DNA of 28,842 bases from positions 1 to 28,842 of the forward strand of contig DATIXH010000264.1 of assembly GCA_035518775.1 (NCBI GenBank), in the 5' to 3' direction. The position numbers and the translations under genes are program-made. Every line of letters starts with the position of its first letter. The first letter of the stretch is position 1. The stretch is from JBGPEQ01 sp035518775 (GTDB taxonomy: Bacteria; Pseudomonadota; Alphaproteobacteria; Dongiales; Dongiaceae). Under the pieces are notes generated by a model. That model did no database searches. It saw only the letters and a list, made by a program, of their open reading frames with translations, and was not told the DNA's origin. This document shows positions 1-7,928 of the stretch, piece by piece.

Positions 1-845
1 GGTTGAATGCTCTTGCCCTTGTAGCTGAAGGCGGCCGTGCGCGAGATCACGAACAGCCCGGGAATCTGCGCCAGATCGGTGGTCATGTCCTCGGTGATGC
101 CGTCGGCGAGATATTCCTGTTCCTTGGCGCCACTCAGGTTCTCGAATGGCAACACGACGATCGACGCCTTTCCTGGCTCTGCCATCTGCGGCTTGAGCGC
201 CGGCTCCCACGGATGCAGCCACGCTACGGCGCCCGCCGCGATAGCGAGAAAGAGCACGCCGGCGGCTACCGCCGGCCATTGCCAAGATCTTGCGACCCGT
301 GCTGCGCCAATCGTCTTGCCGGCGGCGGCGGGATCCGTCAGTAACCGATAGACCCGTATCGGCTCTGCGATGTTCTTGACCCGCTGCTCGCCCAGGAACT
401 CGAAGCCGACACCCACCTTTTTCTTGAGCTGGTCGTATGCAGTACCGGAGAGAATCACCCCGCCTGCCTCGGCCAGACCTTCGAGCCGCGCCGCGATGTT
501 GACTCCATCGCCATGCCTATCCTCACCTTCGACGATGACGTCACCGAGATTGATGCCCATGCGGACGTCGATGCGTTGGCCGTCGGCAAGGCCGTTGTTG
601 CGCTCGGTGATCGCCCGCTGCAAGAGGACGGCACATTCGACCGCATCGACCACGCTGCCGAACTCGGCCAACAGGCCATCACCCATCAGCTTGAAGATGC
701 GGCCGTGATGCTTCTCGATCTCGGGCTCGAACAGTTCCTTGCGGTAAGATCTGAGCCGCTCGAAGGTTGCCGCCTCGTCCTGCTCCATGAGCCGGCTGTA
801 GCCGACCACGTCCGCAGCCAGGATTGCGGCCAATCGCCGTTCCAT
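1..845 (-). CDS. Adenylate/guanylate cyclase with TolB-like C-terminal part (3' end cut by window)
   Basis: The gene runs off the window on its C-terminal side; 281 codons are visible. It starts at ATG 845 with the typical class III cyclase opening MERRLAAILAADVVGYSRLM, so residues 1-170 form a nucleotide cyclase catalytic domain. Asp12 and Asp56 (in KLMGDGLLAEF) fit the metal-binding positions, and RMGINLGDV and DGVNIAARLE are the usual later motifs. A single membrane helix follows at about 191-210. After it comes a periplasmic TolB-like segment with VVLPFENLSG at 230-239 and YLADGITEDM at 245-254. In this family that part is normally followed by TPR repeats, which here would lie outside the window. 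The probable role is synthesis of cAMP from ATP in response to an envelope signal. Substrate choice (ATP or GTP) is inferred from the family. Confidence 0.9.
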   Translation of the reverse strand, partial: MERRLAAILAADVVGYSRLMEQDEAATFERLRSYRKELFEPEIEKHHGRIFKLMGDGLLAEFGSVVDAVECAVLLQRAITERNNGLADGQRIDVRMGINLGDVIVEGEDRHGDGVNIAARLEGLAEAGGVILSGTAYDQLKKKVGVGFEFLGEQRVKNIAEPIRVYRLLTDPAAAGKTIGAARVARSWQWPAVAAGVLFLAIAAGAVAWLHPWEPALKPQMAEPGKASIVVLPFENLSGAKEQEYLADGITEDMTTDLAQIPGLFVISRTAAFSYKGKSIQ

Positions 846-1023
846 TGCAGGCTGTCCTAGCAATCAAGACGCAGTTGTTGGCAAATCCTAGAACCCAAGC
901 GAAGCGATTGCGAGTCTGTTCCGGGTCGAGGGCGACCGTCCGGTAGATTCCAGGAGTGTCAGGTCTTCGTTCGTCTGCGGACGCTGGCTCCGTGATGCGA
1001 CGAATACAGTCCGGGTCTGTGCC

Positions 1024-2100
1024 TCACGCATTATCCCCCGCAATCGCCGCCACCACCGCGTCCGTCACCTGCCGCGTCGTCGCCTTCCCCCCGAGGTCCG
1101 GCGTGTGCAGGCCTTCGTCCACCGTCACCCGCTCGATCGCCCGCATCAGCCGCGCGGCGGCCGTCGGCTCGCCCAGATGCTCCAGCATCAGCACCGCCGA
1201 CCAGAACGTGCCGATCGGGTTGGCGATGCCCTTGCCCGCGATGTCGAAGGCCGAGCCGTGGATCGGCTCGAACATCGAGGGGAAGCGGCGCTCCGGGTCG
1301 AGGTTCGCGGTCGGCGCGATGCCGAGCGAGCCCGCGAGCGCCGCCGCCAGGTCGGAGAGGATGTCGGCATGCAGGTTGCTGGCGACGATGGTGTCGAGCG
1401 TCTGCGGCCGCAGCACCATGCGCATGGTCATGGCGTCCACCAGCATCTTGTCCCAGCTCACCTCGGGGAATTCGCCGGCCACCTCGAGGGCGATCTCGTC
1501 CCACATCACCATGGCGTGGCGCTGCGCGTTCGACTTGGTGACGACCGTCAGCAGCTTGCGCGGCCGCGCGCGCGCCAGCGCGAAGGCGAAGCGCATGATG
1601 CGGGCAACGCCGGCGCGGGTCATGACGGAGACGTCGGTCGCCACCTCCTCCGGCAGCCCCCGGTGCACGCGCCCGCCCACCCCCGCATACTCGCCCTCGG
1701 AGTTCTCGCGCACGATCACCCAGTCGAGCTCGCGCGCCGTCACCCCGCGCAGCGGGCTCGCGATCCCCGGCAGGATGCGCGCCGGCCGCACATTGGCGTA
1801 CTGGTCGAAGCCCTGGCAGATCGCCAGCCGCAGCCCCCAGAGCGAGACGTGATCCGGCACGTGCGGCGCCCCCACCGCCCCGAAATAGATGGCGTCGAAC
1901 TCCCGCAGGGCCTCGAGGCCGTTCGCCGGCATCATCACGCCGTGCTGCTGGTAGTAGTCCGATCCCCAGTCGAGGCTCTCGAACGCCAGCGCGAAGCCGC
2001 CGTCACGCTCCGCCAGCGCCGTCAGCACCTCCACCCCCGCCGCGATCACCTCCTGCCCGATCCCGTCCCCGGGAATGGCCGCGATCCGATAGCTCTTCAT
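1024..2100 (-). CDS. Tartrate/D-malate dehydrogenase (isopropylmalate dehydrogenase superfamily)
   Basis: A 358-residue NAD-dependent beta-decarboxylating dehydrogenase of normal family length. Visible motifs are IPGDGIGQE (9-17), ENSEGEYAG (132-140), the catalytic lysine in TKSNAQRH (188-195), metal-binding Asp222, Asp246 and Asp250, and the nucleotide-binding loop FEPIHGSAFDIAGKGIANP near the C-terminus. The sequence resembles tartrate dehydrogenase/decarboxylase (TtuC, YeaU/DmlA type) more than LeuB or Icd. Likely substrates are therefore tartrate, D-malate or a similar 2-hydroxyacid, which is inference. ATG 2100 is chosen because the superfamily's N-terminal beta strand begins there; the open frame continues to 2625 but that part is antisense-like, Arg/Gly-rich and overlaps grpB. 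The start overlaps the grpB stop by 4 bp (ATGA), so the two genes are probably translationally coupled. Confidence 0.93.
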   Translation of the reverse strand: MKSYRIAAIPGDGIGQEVIAAGVEVLTALAERDGGFALAFESLDWGSDYYQQHGVMMPANGLEALREFDAIYFGAVGAPHVPDHVSLWGLRLAICQGFDQYANVRPARILPGIASPLRGVTARELDWVIVRENSEGEYAGVGGRVHRGLPEEVATDVSVMTRAGVARIMRFAFALARARPRKLLTVVTKSNAQRHAMVMWDEIALEVAGEFPEVSWDKMLVDAMTMRMVLRPQTLDTIVASNLHADILSDLAAALAGSLGIAPTANLDPERRFPSMFEPIHGSAFDIAGKGIANPIGTFWSAVLMLEHLGEPTAAARLMRAIERVTVDEGLHTPDLGGKATTRQVTDAVVAAIAGDNA

Positions 2101-2669
2101 GCTCTCTCTGCCCTTTGGGCCTCCTGCCGCCGGCCGACTGTGTCGCGCTCGCCAAACCACGCCAGCGCCGCGGCCTCGGTCCGGCGGATCCACGCGTCCT
2201 TCTCGTCCGTGTAGGCGTGCGTATCGTCGGGATGCAGGTCGCGCGCCCGCCGCTTCTCCGCCGCATAGGCGGCCGCCGCCTCCGGATGCGCCCGTAGATA
2301 ATCCCGGAAGGCGATATGCCGCCGCACCTGCGGCGAGTCGCCGGCAAAGAAATGCAGCTGCACGAGCCGCCGCCCGCTGGCGTCCTCCAGCGTGCAATAG
2401 CGCCGCCCAGCGATGCCGAGCTCCCCATGCCACCGGTAGCCGAGCGCCTCGACCGGCCCGCGGTCCCGGTCGAGATCGGCCAGGCTGGTCACCAGCGGCA
2501 TCAGATCGATGATCGGCTTCGCCTCCAGCCCAGGGACCGAGGTCGACCCGATATGATGCACGGCCACCAGCGTCGCCCCGAGCGCACGCAGCTCCTCGGC
2601 CCGGCGCGCCGCCATCCGCGGCCACTCCGGATCATACCCAGCCAAGACAACAGGGATCGGCTTCGGCAT
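2097..2669 (-). CDS. GrpB family protein (UPF0157, nucleotidyltransferase fold)
   Basis: A 190-residue protein of the GrpB/UPF0157 family, whose name comes from neighbours of grpE and does not describe a function. The signature HHIGSTSVPGLEAKPIIDL lies at 38-56; its Gly-Ser followed by the IIDL acidic residue is the nucleotidyltransferase-like active-site pattern. The family's later segment is also present (VQLHFFAGDSPQVRRHIAFR, about 112-131). Some relatives are fused to dephospho-CoA kinase, but no kinase P-loop is seen here. It is first in a two-gene unit, coupled by a 4-bp overlap to the tartrate-type dehydrogenase, although no metabolic link is obvious. A LexA-type box lies about 70 bp upstream, so damage control of this gene is possible. 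Confidence 0.9.
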   Translation of the reverse strand: MPKPIPVVLAGYDPEWPRMAARRAEELRALGATLVAVHHIGSTSVPGLEAKPIIDLMPLVTSLADLDRDRGPVEALGYRWHGELGIAGRRYCTLEDASGRRLVQLHFFAGDSPQVRRHIAFRDYLRAHPEAAAAYAAEKRRARDLHPDDTHAYTDEKDAWIRRTEAAALAWFGERDTVGRRQEAQRAERA

Positions 2670-2721
2670 GGACCCATCTATGGGTGGGCGGCCCGAGAAT
2701 CAAATGGAGACACGGTCAGTC

Positions 2722-2753
2722 TTGACGGCGTCCGCAATGTTCTTATAATGTTC
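2722..2753 (+). promoter_or_regulatory. Sigma70-type promoter with overlapping LexA-type operator
   Basis: TTGACG (2722-2727) and a perfect TATAAT (2744-2749) are separated by 16 bp. The TATAAT lies inside GTTC-TTATAAT-GTTC (2739-2753), an exact match to the alphaproteobacterial LexA consensus GTTC-N7-GTTC. A repressor placed on the -10 box is the usual SOS arrangement. The promoter points to the plus strand, where no convincing gene begins for almost 900 bp. The box is also about 70 bp upstream of grpB on the minus strand, where no equally good -35/-10 pair was found. The promoter and box match are seen directly; LexA binding is inferred. Confidence 0.6.
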
Positions 2754-3070
2754 CATACCTTCTCACCGCCGCGAGGCGGGCAAGGAGGCGCGGCAAGGTT
2801 CCTGCGCCCCGGCGCGTGCCCCTGTCCGCCGCTCTTTGACATCGTGTATCCGTCCCAAAATAACCGCGGCCCCCAATAGCAGCGCCGCCCCTGCTCGCCG
2901 GCATAGCAGAACGACGGCCTTCGCCTTAGGGCTGTTCCTTCCGCTTCGAGAACCAACACCACCCATGAACGATACCTCCCCACCGACCCACCTCCGCTGG
3001 ATATGGAGTCGATCGCTTGATGGGCATCTCCGCTTGGCATGGGGTCCATCGCTCGATTTCGATGCTGGTG

Positions 3071-3161
3071 TAGGGGCGACCCCATGTGGTCGCCCCCGGC
3101 CAGACCGGTCGCACACCGCCAGGGGGCCCCACGTGGGGGCGCCCACGTGGGAGCGCCCCTA
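3071..3161. repeat. REP/BIME-like compound palindromic element
   Basis: The element is bounded by an inverted pair, TAGGGGCG (3071-3078) and CGCCCCTA (3154-3161). Inside, GGGGCGACC (3073-3081) pairs perfectly with GGTCGCCCC (3088-3096) around the loop CCATGT. Further in are two copies of the self-complementary CCCACGTGGG (3128-3137 and 3142-3151). The left hairpin is repeated with a compensatory change at 5094-5117. The structure resembles bacterial REP/BIME elements, which are usually spread by RAYT transposases; no RAYT gene is in the window. Confidence 0.7.
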
Positions 3162-3212
3162 AAGGGCTGCCGTTCCCGCTGGGCATGGGGTCGACCCTGC
3201 AGGACCATCGTC

Positions 3213-3501
3213 CTCCGCTGGGCATGGGGTTCTTCGCCCGGAACTTGCCGGCCGGCTCGGTCTCTTCGCGTCTCTGCGCCTCTGCGGTTCAATCCTTCCC
3301 TCCGCCTTCCCCGCTTGGCATGGGGTCCTTCGCTCAAAATGATCACCGGGCTCGCCGCCCGCGCACAGCGGGCCATCATCCTTCTCTGTGTCCCTTTGGC
3401 TCGGTGGCGAATCTTCTTCCTTTCCCGCCCACGGCTCTCCGCTTGGCATGGGGTCCATCGTTCAGAACGCGCGGACCGGCTCGACCTCTTCGCGTCTCTC
3501 C
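3213..3501 (+). repeat. Duplicated ~65-bp block (3213-3277 and 3437-3501)
   Basis: Two blocks share the 27-bp repeat at their start. Exactly 39 bp later both carry CCGGCTCG followed by two variable bases and CTCTTCGCGTCTCT (from 3252 and from 3476). The identical offset shows that a larger unit was duplicated as a whole before diverging. Each block is followed, 57 and 36 bp after the CCGGC start, by another copy of the 27-bp repeat. Confidence 0.7.
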
Positions 3502-3640
3502 TTCCGCACTCCTCCGCTGGGCATGGGGTCCTTCGCTCCGTTCTTCCCGTCGCGCCCCACTTCCGCCGGAATGCTCCATGAGTGTAGTTTCCTGTCCGCC
3601 GGCCGCGCGCGCGGCCGTTCAGCCATAGAGGGGTTCATCC

Positions 3641-5080
3641 ATGATTGAGCGCACCAGCCGCCGGCGCATGCTGCTGGCTTCCGCCGGGCTCACGGGCGTC
3701 GCCCTCGGCCTCGCTCTGCTGCCGCGGCGGGCCCGGGCCGACGAGACCAAGGTCACCCAGGCCGACCAGACCGGCGTCGCCGTCACCATCTACAACGAGA
3801 ACCTCGCCCTGGTGAGAGACCGCCGCCACGTCACCCTGCCGCCCGGCATCCAGAACCTCGCCTTCATCGACGTCAGTGCCCAGCTCCGCCCGGAGACGGC
3901 CCTCCTGCACAGCGATGGCGGCCAGCTCGAGGTGCTCGAGCAGAACTTCGAGTTCGACCTGCTCACCCCCGAGAAGCTGCTGGAGGAATCGGTCGGCGAG
4001 ACCGTGAAGGTCGTGAAGACCAACCCGCAGACCGGCGCCGAGACCGTGGAGGAGGCCAAGATCCTGAGCGTCGCCAACGGCCTGGTCCTGAAGATCGGCG
4101 ACCGCATCGAGACCAACTATCCGGGCCGCGTGGTCTTCGACAAGGTGCCGTCCCGCCTGCGCGCCCGCCCCACCCTGGTGCTGGAGCTGCAGAACGCCAA
4201 CCCCAACGAGCAGCAGGTCGAGCTCAGCTACCTCACCGGCGGCCTGGCCTGGAAGGCCGACTACGTCGCCGAGCTGGCGGCCGACGAGAAGACCATGGAT
4301 CTCTCCGGCTGGGTCACCCTCACCAACACCAGCGGCTCCACCTACAACGACGCCAAGCTCCAGCTGGTCGCCGGCAACGTGAACCAGGTGCAGCCGATGA
4401 TGGAGAAGGAGGCCAGGACCATGGCCGTCGGCGCTGCCGCCGCGCCAGCGCCCATGGCCCAGGAGGAACTGTTCGAATACCACCTGTATACGCTGGGGCG
4501 TCCCACCACGATCGGCGACAACCAGACCAAGCAGGTGGCGATGCTGTCGGGGTCAGGCATCCCCGTGGTGAAGGAGTACCGGCTGGTCAACATCGGCACT
4601 GCCTACAACTACGCGCTCGGCGACATGGCCCGGGTCAACGCCACGGTCCGCATCGCCTTCGACAACAAGGAGGCCGACCATCTGGGCCTGCCGCTGCCCA
4701 AGGGCACGGTGCGGGTCTACAAGAACGACAGCAGCGGCCAGGCCCTGTTCGTCGGCGAAGACGCCATCGACCACACGCCCAAGGGCGAGACCGTCCATCT
4801 CAACCTCGGCCAGGCCTTCGACGTCACGGCGCAGCCGAAGCAGACCGAGTTCGAGCAGATCTCCGACCGCGTCTTCGAGGCCGCCTTCGAGATCGAGGTC
4901 AAGAACGCCAAGAAGGAGCCGGTGACGGTCACCGTCGCCGAGCAGTTCCCGGCCCAGTGGAAGATCATCGACGAGAGCCTGCCCCACGAGAAGGTCCAGG
5001 CATTCCAAGCTGAATGGAAGGTGCCGGTGCCCGCCGAAAGCAGCACCAAGCTCAAATACCGCGTCCGCGTGACGTTCTGA
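3641..5080 (+). CDS. Tat-exported DUF4139 domain protein
   Basis: A 479-residue protein that begins with a twin-arginine signal (TSRRRMLLASAG at 5-16, hydrophobic stretch to about 27, then RRARA), so it is probably exported folded. The mature part has the DUF4139 layout: an opening VAVTIYNENLALVRDRR, a central segment with the typical LSYLTGGLAWKADYVAEL, and a beta-rich C-terminus ending KLKYRVRVTF. DUF4139 proteins are mostly secreted and uncharacterised; some carry an extra N-terminal DUF4140 domain, which is absent here. ATG 3641 is preceded by AGGGG at a 7-bp distance. The gene converges on nfeD across a hairpin. It appears to be a single-gene unit. Its biochemical role is unknown. Confidence 0.9.
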   Translation: MIERTSRRRMLLASAGLTGVALGLALLPRRARADETKVTQADQTGVAVTIYNENLALVRDRRHVTLPPGIQNLAFIDVSAQLRPETALLHSDGGQLEVLEQNFEFDLLTPEKLLEESVGETVKVVKTNPQTGAETVEEAKILSVANGLVLKIGDRIETNYPGRVVFDKVPSRLRARPTLVLELQNANPNEQQVELSYLTGGLAWKADYVAELAADEKTMDLSGWVTLTNTSGSTYNDAKLQLVAGNVNQVQPMMEKEARTMAVGAAAAPAPMAQEELFEYHLYTLGRPTTIGDNQTKQVAMLSGSGIPVVKEYRLVNIGTAYNYALGDMARVNATVRIAFDNKEADHLGLPLPKGTVRVYKNDSSGQALFVGEDAIDHTPKGETVHLNLGQAFDVTAQPKQTEFEQISDRVFEAAFEIEVKNAKKEPVTVTVAEQFPAQWKIIDESLPHEKVQAFQAEWKVPVPAESSTKLKYRVRVTF

Positions 5081-5091
5081 GAATTGTGTCG

Positions 5092-5117
5092 TAGGGGCGG
5101 CCCCGTGTGGCCGCCCC
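5092..5117. repeat. REP-like hairpin, second copy; possible bidirectional terminator
   Basis: GGGGCGGCC (5094-5102) pairs perfectly with GGCCGCCCC (5109-5117) around the loop CCGTGT. It is the same sequence as the 3073-3096 hairpin except for one A-T to G-C pair swap in the stem and one A-to-G change in the loop, and both copies are preceded by TA. It sits in the 70-bp gap between two convergent genes. It could therefore stall transcription from both sides, but no T-run follows the stem. Confidence 0.65.
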
Positions 5118-5150
5118 GAGGCGACCGCATGGGGCCGCGGCGGGCTCGGC

Positions 5151-5597
5151 CTAAGCCTTCTCCACCTTCAGCATGGTTCCATCGACGGCCACCACCTTGA
5201 CGCGCGCGCCGGCCGGGAGGTCCGGCCCCTCGGCGCGCCACCAGCCGTCGCCGACCTTCACCTTGCCGACGCCGTTCACGATCGCCTCGTCCAGGTTGAA
5301 GACCCGGCCGATATATTGGGAGCCGCGGCGATTGAGGGTGGCATCGTCGCTCACGATCGGGTTGCGACGGAAGTAGAAGCGGGCCGCCGCCACCGAGCCG
5401 ATCGCCAGCACGCCGAAGATCAGGAACTGCACCTGCCAGCCGAGGCCGGGCGCGATGGCCAGGATCACGCCGGTGACGCCGGCGGCGAGGCCGATCCACA
5501 GCAGAAAGAAGCCGGGCGCGATCATCTCGATCACGACCAGCACCAGCCCCAGCACCCACCAGTGCCAGAACAGCAGGGTGGAGAAGTAGTCGGCCAT
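5151..5597 (-). CDS. NfeD family membrane protein (short form, OB fold)
   Basis: A 148-residue short NfeD protein without the ClpP-like protease domain of long forms. Membrane segments lie at about 12-31, 33-50 and 53-73 (rich in Trp and Gly, as usual). A soluble OB-fold domain follows at about 88-148, with RGSQYIGRVFNL, GDGWWRAEG and GARVKVVAVDGTMLKV. It starts 15 bp after the SPFH gene on the same strand. NfeD-SPFH pairs are very widely conserved, and the OB domain is thought to contact or stabilise the SPFH scaffold in the membrane. It is probably co-transcribed with that gene. Confidence 0.93.
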   Translation of the reverse strand: MADYFSTLLFWHWWVLGLVLVVIEMIAPGFFLLWIGLAAGVTGVILAIAPGLGWQVQFLIFGVLAIGSVAAARFYFRRNPIVSDDATLNRRGSQYIGRVFNLDEAIVNGVGKVKVGDGWWRAEGPDLPAGARVKVVAVDGTMLKVEKA

Positions 5598-5612
5598 CGC
5601 CCGCTCCCTCGC

Positions 5613-6551
<939 letters not shown>

Positions 6552-6573
6552 CTCCTATCCCCCGCACTGCTCC

Positions 6574-6627
6574 AATTGACAAAATAACTGATTTATAGTT
6601 ATGAATGGAGAATTAACCATATTTATG
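6574..6627. promoter_or_regulatory. AT-rich spacer with candidate promoters and a small dyad
   Basis: This short stretch between rmuC and the SPFH gene is strikingly AT-rich for the window. On the minus strand, TATAAA (6597-6592) could be the -10 box of the SPFH-nfeD pair, giving a leader of about 35 nt, but no good -35 was found. On the plus strand, a perfect TTGACA (6576-6581) is followed 18 bp later by TATGAA, which would read antisense into rmuC. ATAACT (6584-6589) and AGTTAT (6597-6602) form an inverted repeat around 7 bp. Which of these is active cannot be told from sequence alone. Confidence 0.35.
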
Positions 6628-7788
6628 TTACTGCATTACAGGTTGTTGTAGCGGCTCTTCCCCAGCCTCGCCTTCACCGAACCGATACTCGCTGCCAACC
6701 TCACCCACCTGAAGCTCCTCGATCCGCTCGGCCCGCTTGCCGACCTTCTCGGTGGAGATGCGGATCTGCCGGACGTCCTCGGTGGCCTGCTCGAAGTGGC
6801 GCTGCAGCTTGCCCACGCGCTCGTCGAGGCGCCCGACATCGTCCAATAGTCGCCGCAACTCGCCCTGGATGATGTGCGCCTGCTCACGCAGATGCACGTC
6901 CTTGAGCACCGCCCGCACCGTCGTCAGCGTCGCCATCAGTGTGGTCGGCGACACGATCCAGACCCGCGCCCGGAAGGCCTCGTCGACCAGGTTGCCGAAG
7001 CTGGCATGCAGCTCGGCGTAGACCGCCTCGCTCGGCAGGAACATCAGGGCCGAATCGGCGGTCTCGCCGGCCACGATGTACTTCTCGGCAATGGCCCGCA
7101 CATGGGCCCGCAAGGCGGTCGAGAACTGGCGGCGGGCCTGGGTCAGGGCGGCCTCGTCGCGGGCCTCGCGCAGGGCCCGGTAGCTCTCGAGCGGAAACTT
7201 GGCATCGAGGGCAATTGCCCCCGGCGGGTTGGGCAGCAGCAGCAGGCAGTCCGCACGCACCCCGCTCGCCAGGGTGGCCTGGAAGCGGTAGGCCGACGGC
7301 GGCAGGGCGCTCTGCACCAGATCCTGCATCTGGACCTCGCCAAAGGCGCCGCGGGCCTGCTTGTTCGACAGGATGTCCTGCAGGCCGACCACCTTCGACG
7401 ACAGCTCGCTGATGTTCTTCTGTGCCGCGTCGATGACCGCCAGCCGCTCGCGCAGGTCGGACAGCGACTTCGTGGCCTGGGTCGTCTGCTCCTGCAACCG
7501 GTCGCCCACCCGCCGCCCGAGCTCGCCCAGCCGCTCCTCGAGGCTGCGCGTCAGGATGCGCTCCTGCTCCTGCAGCCGTTCGGTCACGGCGGCCTGCGTG
7601 GCGACCTGGCTTTCCGACATCTGCGCCAGTCGCCCCTGCAGTTCGGCCACCATCTGCGCCAGCGGCGCGGTGACGAGTTCCGGCCGCGGCCGCCGGAGAA
7701 GCAGGACGGTGGCCAGAACGAGCAGGGTTGCCGCCACCGCCAAACCGCCGAGGAAGGTGGGATCGGAGAGCAGGCGCTGTTCGATCAA
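6628..7788 (-). CDS. rmuC: RmuC family DNA recombination protein
   Basis: A 386-residue RmuC homologue. One N-terminal membrane helix (about 13-31) ends in RRPRPE. A long coiled coil follows (about 40-130), then the RmuC domain with a restriction-endonuclease-like fold: GAFGEVQMQDLV, ALDAKFPLESYRAL, and MFLPSEAVYAELHA followed by VWIVSPTTLMATL. E. coli RmuC limits inversions at short inverted repeats; the family is taken to be a nuclease. The start is TTG 7788, supported by GGAG 7 bp upstream; no ATG occurs in frame before residue 47, and using that one would delete the membrane helix. An 18-bp palindrome abuts the Shine-Dalgarno. The gene is divergent from def. Confidence 0.92.
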   Translation of the reverse strand: MIEQRLLSDPTFLGGLAVAATLLVLATVLLLRRPRPELVTAPLAQMVAELQGRLAQMSESQVATQAAVTERLQEQERILTRSLEERLGELGRRVGDRLQEQTTQATKSLSDLRERLAVIDAAQKNISELSSKVVGLQDILSNKQARGAFGEVQMQDLVQSALPPSAYRFQATLASGVRADCLLLLPNPPGAIALDAKFPLESYRALREARDEAALTQARRQFSTALRAHVRAIAEKYIVAGETADSALMFLPSEAVYAELHASFGNLVDEAFRARVWIVSPTTLMATLTTVRAVLKDVHLREQAHIIQGELRRLLDDVGRLDERVGKLQRHFEQATEDVRQIRISTEKVGKRAERIEELQVGEVGSEYRFGEGEAGEEPLQQPVMQ

Positions 7789-7795
7789 CCGATCG

Positions 7796-7817
7796 CTCCG
7801 GGATGAGGCCTCATCCC
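7796..7817 (-). promoter_or_regulatory. 18-bp perfect palindrome abutting the rmuC ribosome-binding site
   Basis: GGGATGAGGCCTCATCCC (7800-7817) is a perfect palindrome. On the minus strand it is followed with no gap by GGAG (7799-7796), the Shine-Dalgarno of the TTG-initiated rmuC. It may be an operator dyad in the divergent rmuC/def promoter region. In rmuC mRNA it could instead form a 6-7 bp stem next to the ribosome-binding site. The palindrome is seen directly; a role is inference. Confidence 0.45.
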
Positions 7818-7928
7818 CTAGCTCTTAGCCCGATTCGCCCGTTCGCGGAACAGCGAATGAACTCTCGTGGCTTGACGCCCTTCCGGAGAGACCATACCTA
7901 AGCGCCACCTGACCGTACCCATGGCATC

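Larger units (their letters stand above)
2992..3538. repeat. Seven dispersed degenerate copies of a 27-bp repeat
   Basis: The plus-strand consensus is roughly CTCCGCTKGGCATGGGG then TCCWTCGCTC. Copies begin at 2992 (most diverged), 3028, 3173, 3213, 3309, 3437 and 3512. The core GGCATGGGGT is intact in the last six copies. Start-to-start spacing is 36, 145, 40, 96, 128 and 75 bp, so this is neither a regular tandem array nor CRISPR-like. On the minus strand each unit reads GGACCCCATGCC-AGCGG. The alternating T/G after CCGCT and the CCATC/CCTTC variants suggest old duplication followed by drift. Function unknown. Confidence 0.8.
2754..3640. other. Gene-free repeat-rich intergenic region
   Basis: No reading frame here looks like a protein. 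Several overlapping frames are open on both strands, but all are low-complexity translations of repeated GC-rich DNA. The region holds seven degenerate copies of a 27-bp repeat, a duplicated 65-bp block and a REP/BIME-like palindromic element, each listed separately. A weak TTGACA-like box occurs at 2836-2841. The last part carries the ribosome-binding site (AGGGG about 7 bp upstream) of the DUF4139 gene. Confidence 0.7.

Noticed and set aside
2101..2625. N-terminal extension of the tartrate-type dehydrogenase frame
   Set aside because: It is in the same open frame but overlaps the clear grpB gene, is Arg/Gly-rich, and the dehydrogenase superfamily begins at ATG 2100.
2836..2863. Second plus-strand promoter (TTGACA at 2836-2841)
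   Set aside because: The -35 is perfect but the only -10 candidate (AAATAA) is poor, and nothing convincing is encoded downstream.
2992..3538. CRISPR array
   Set aside because: The repeats differ from one another, spacing ranges from 36 to 145 bp, and no cas gene is present.
2678..3628. Several overlapping long open frames on both strands in the repeat region
   Set aside because: They are translations of the degenerate repeats, share no family motifs, lack ribosome-binding sites and overlap each other in many frames, as expected for GC-rich non-coding DNA.
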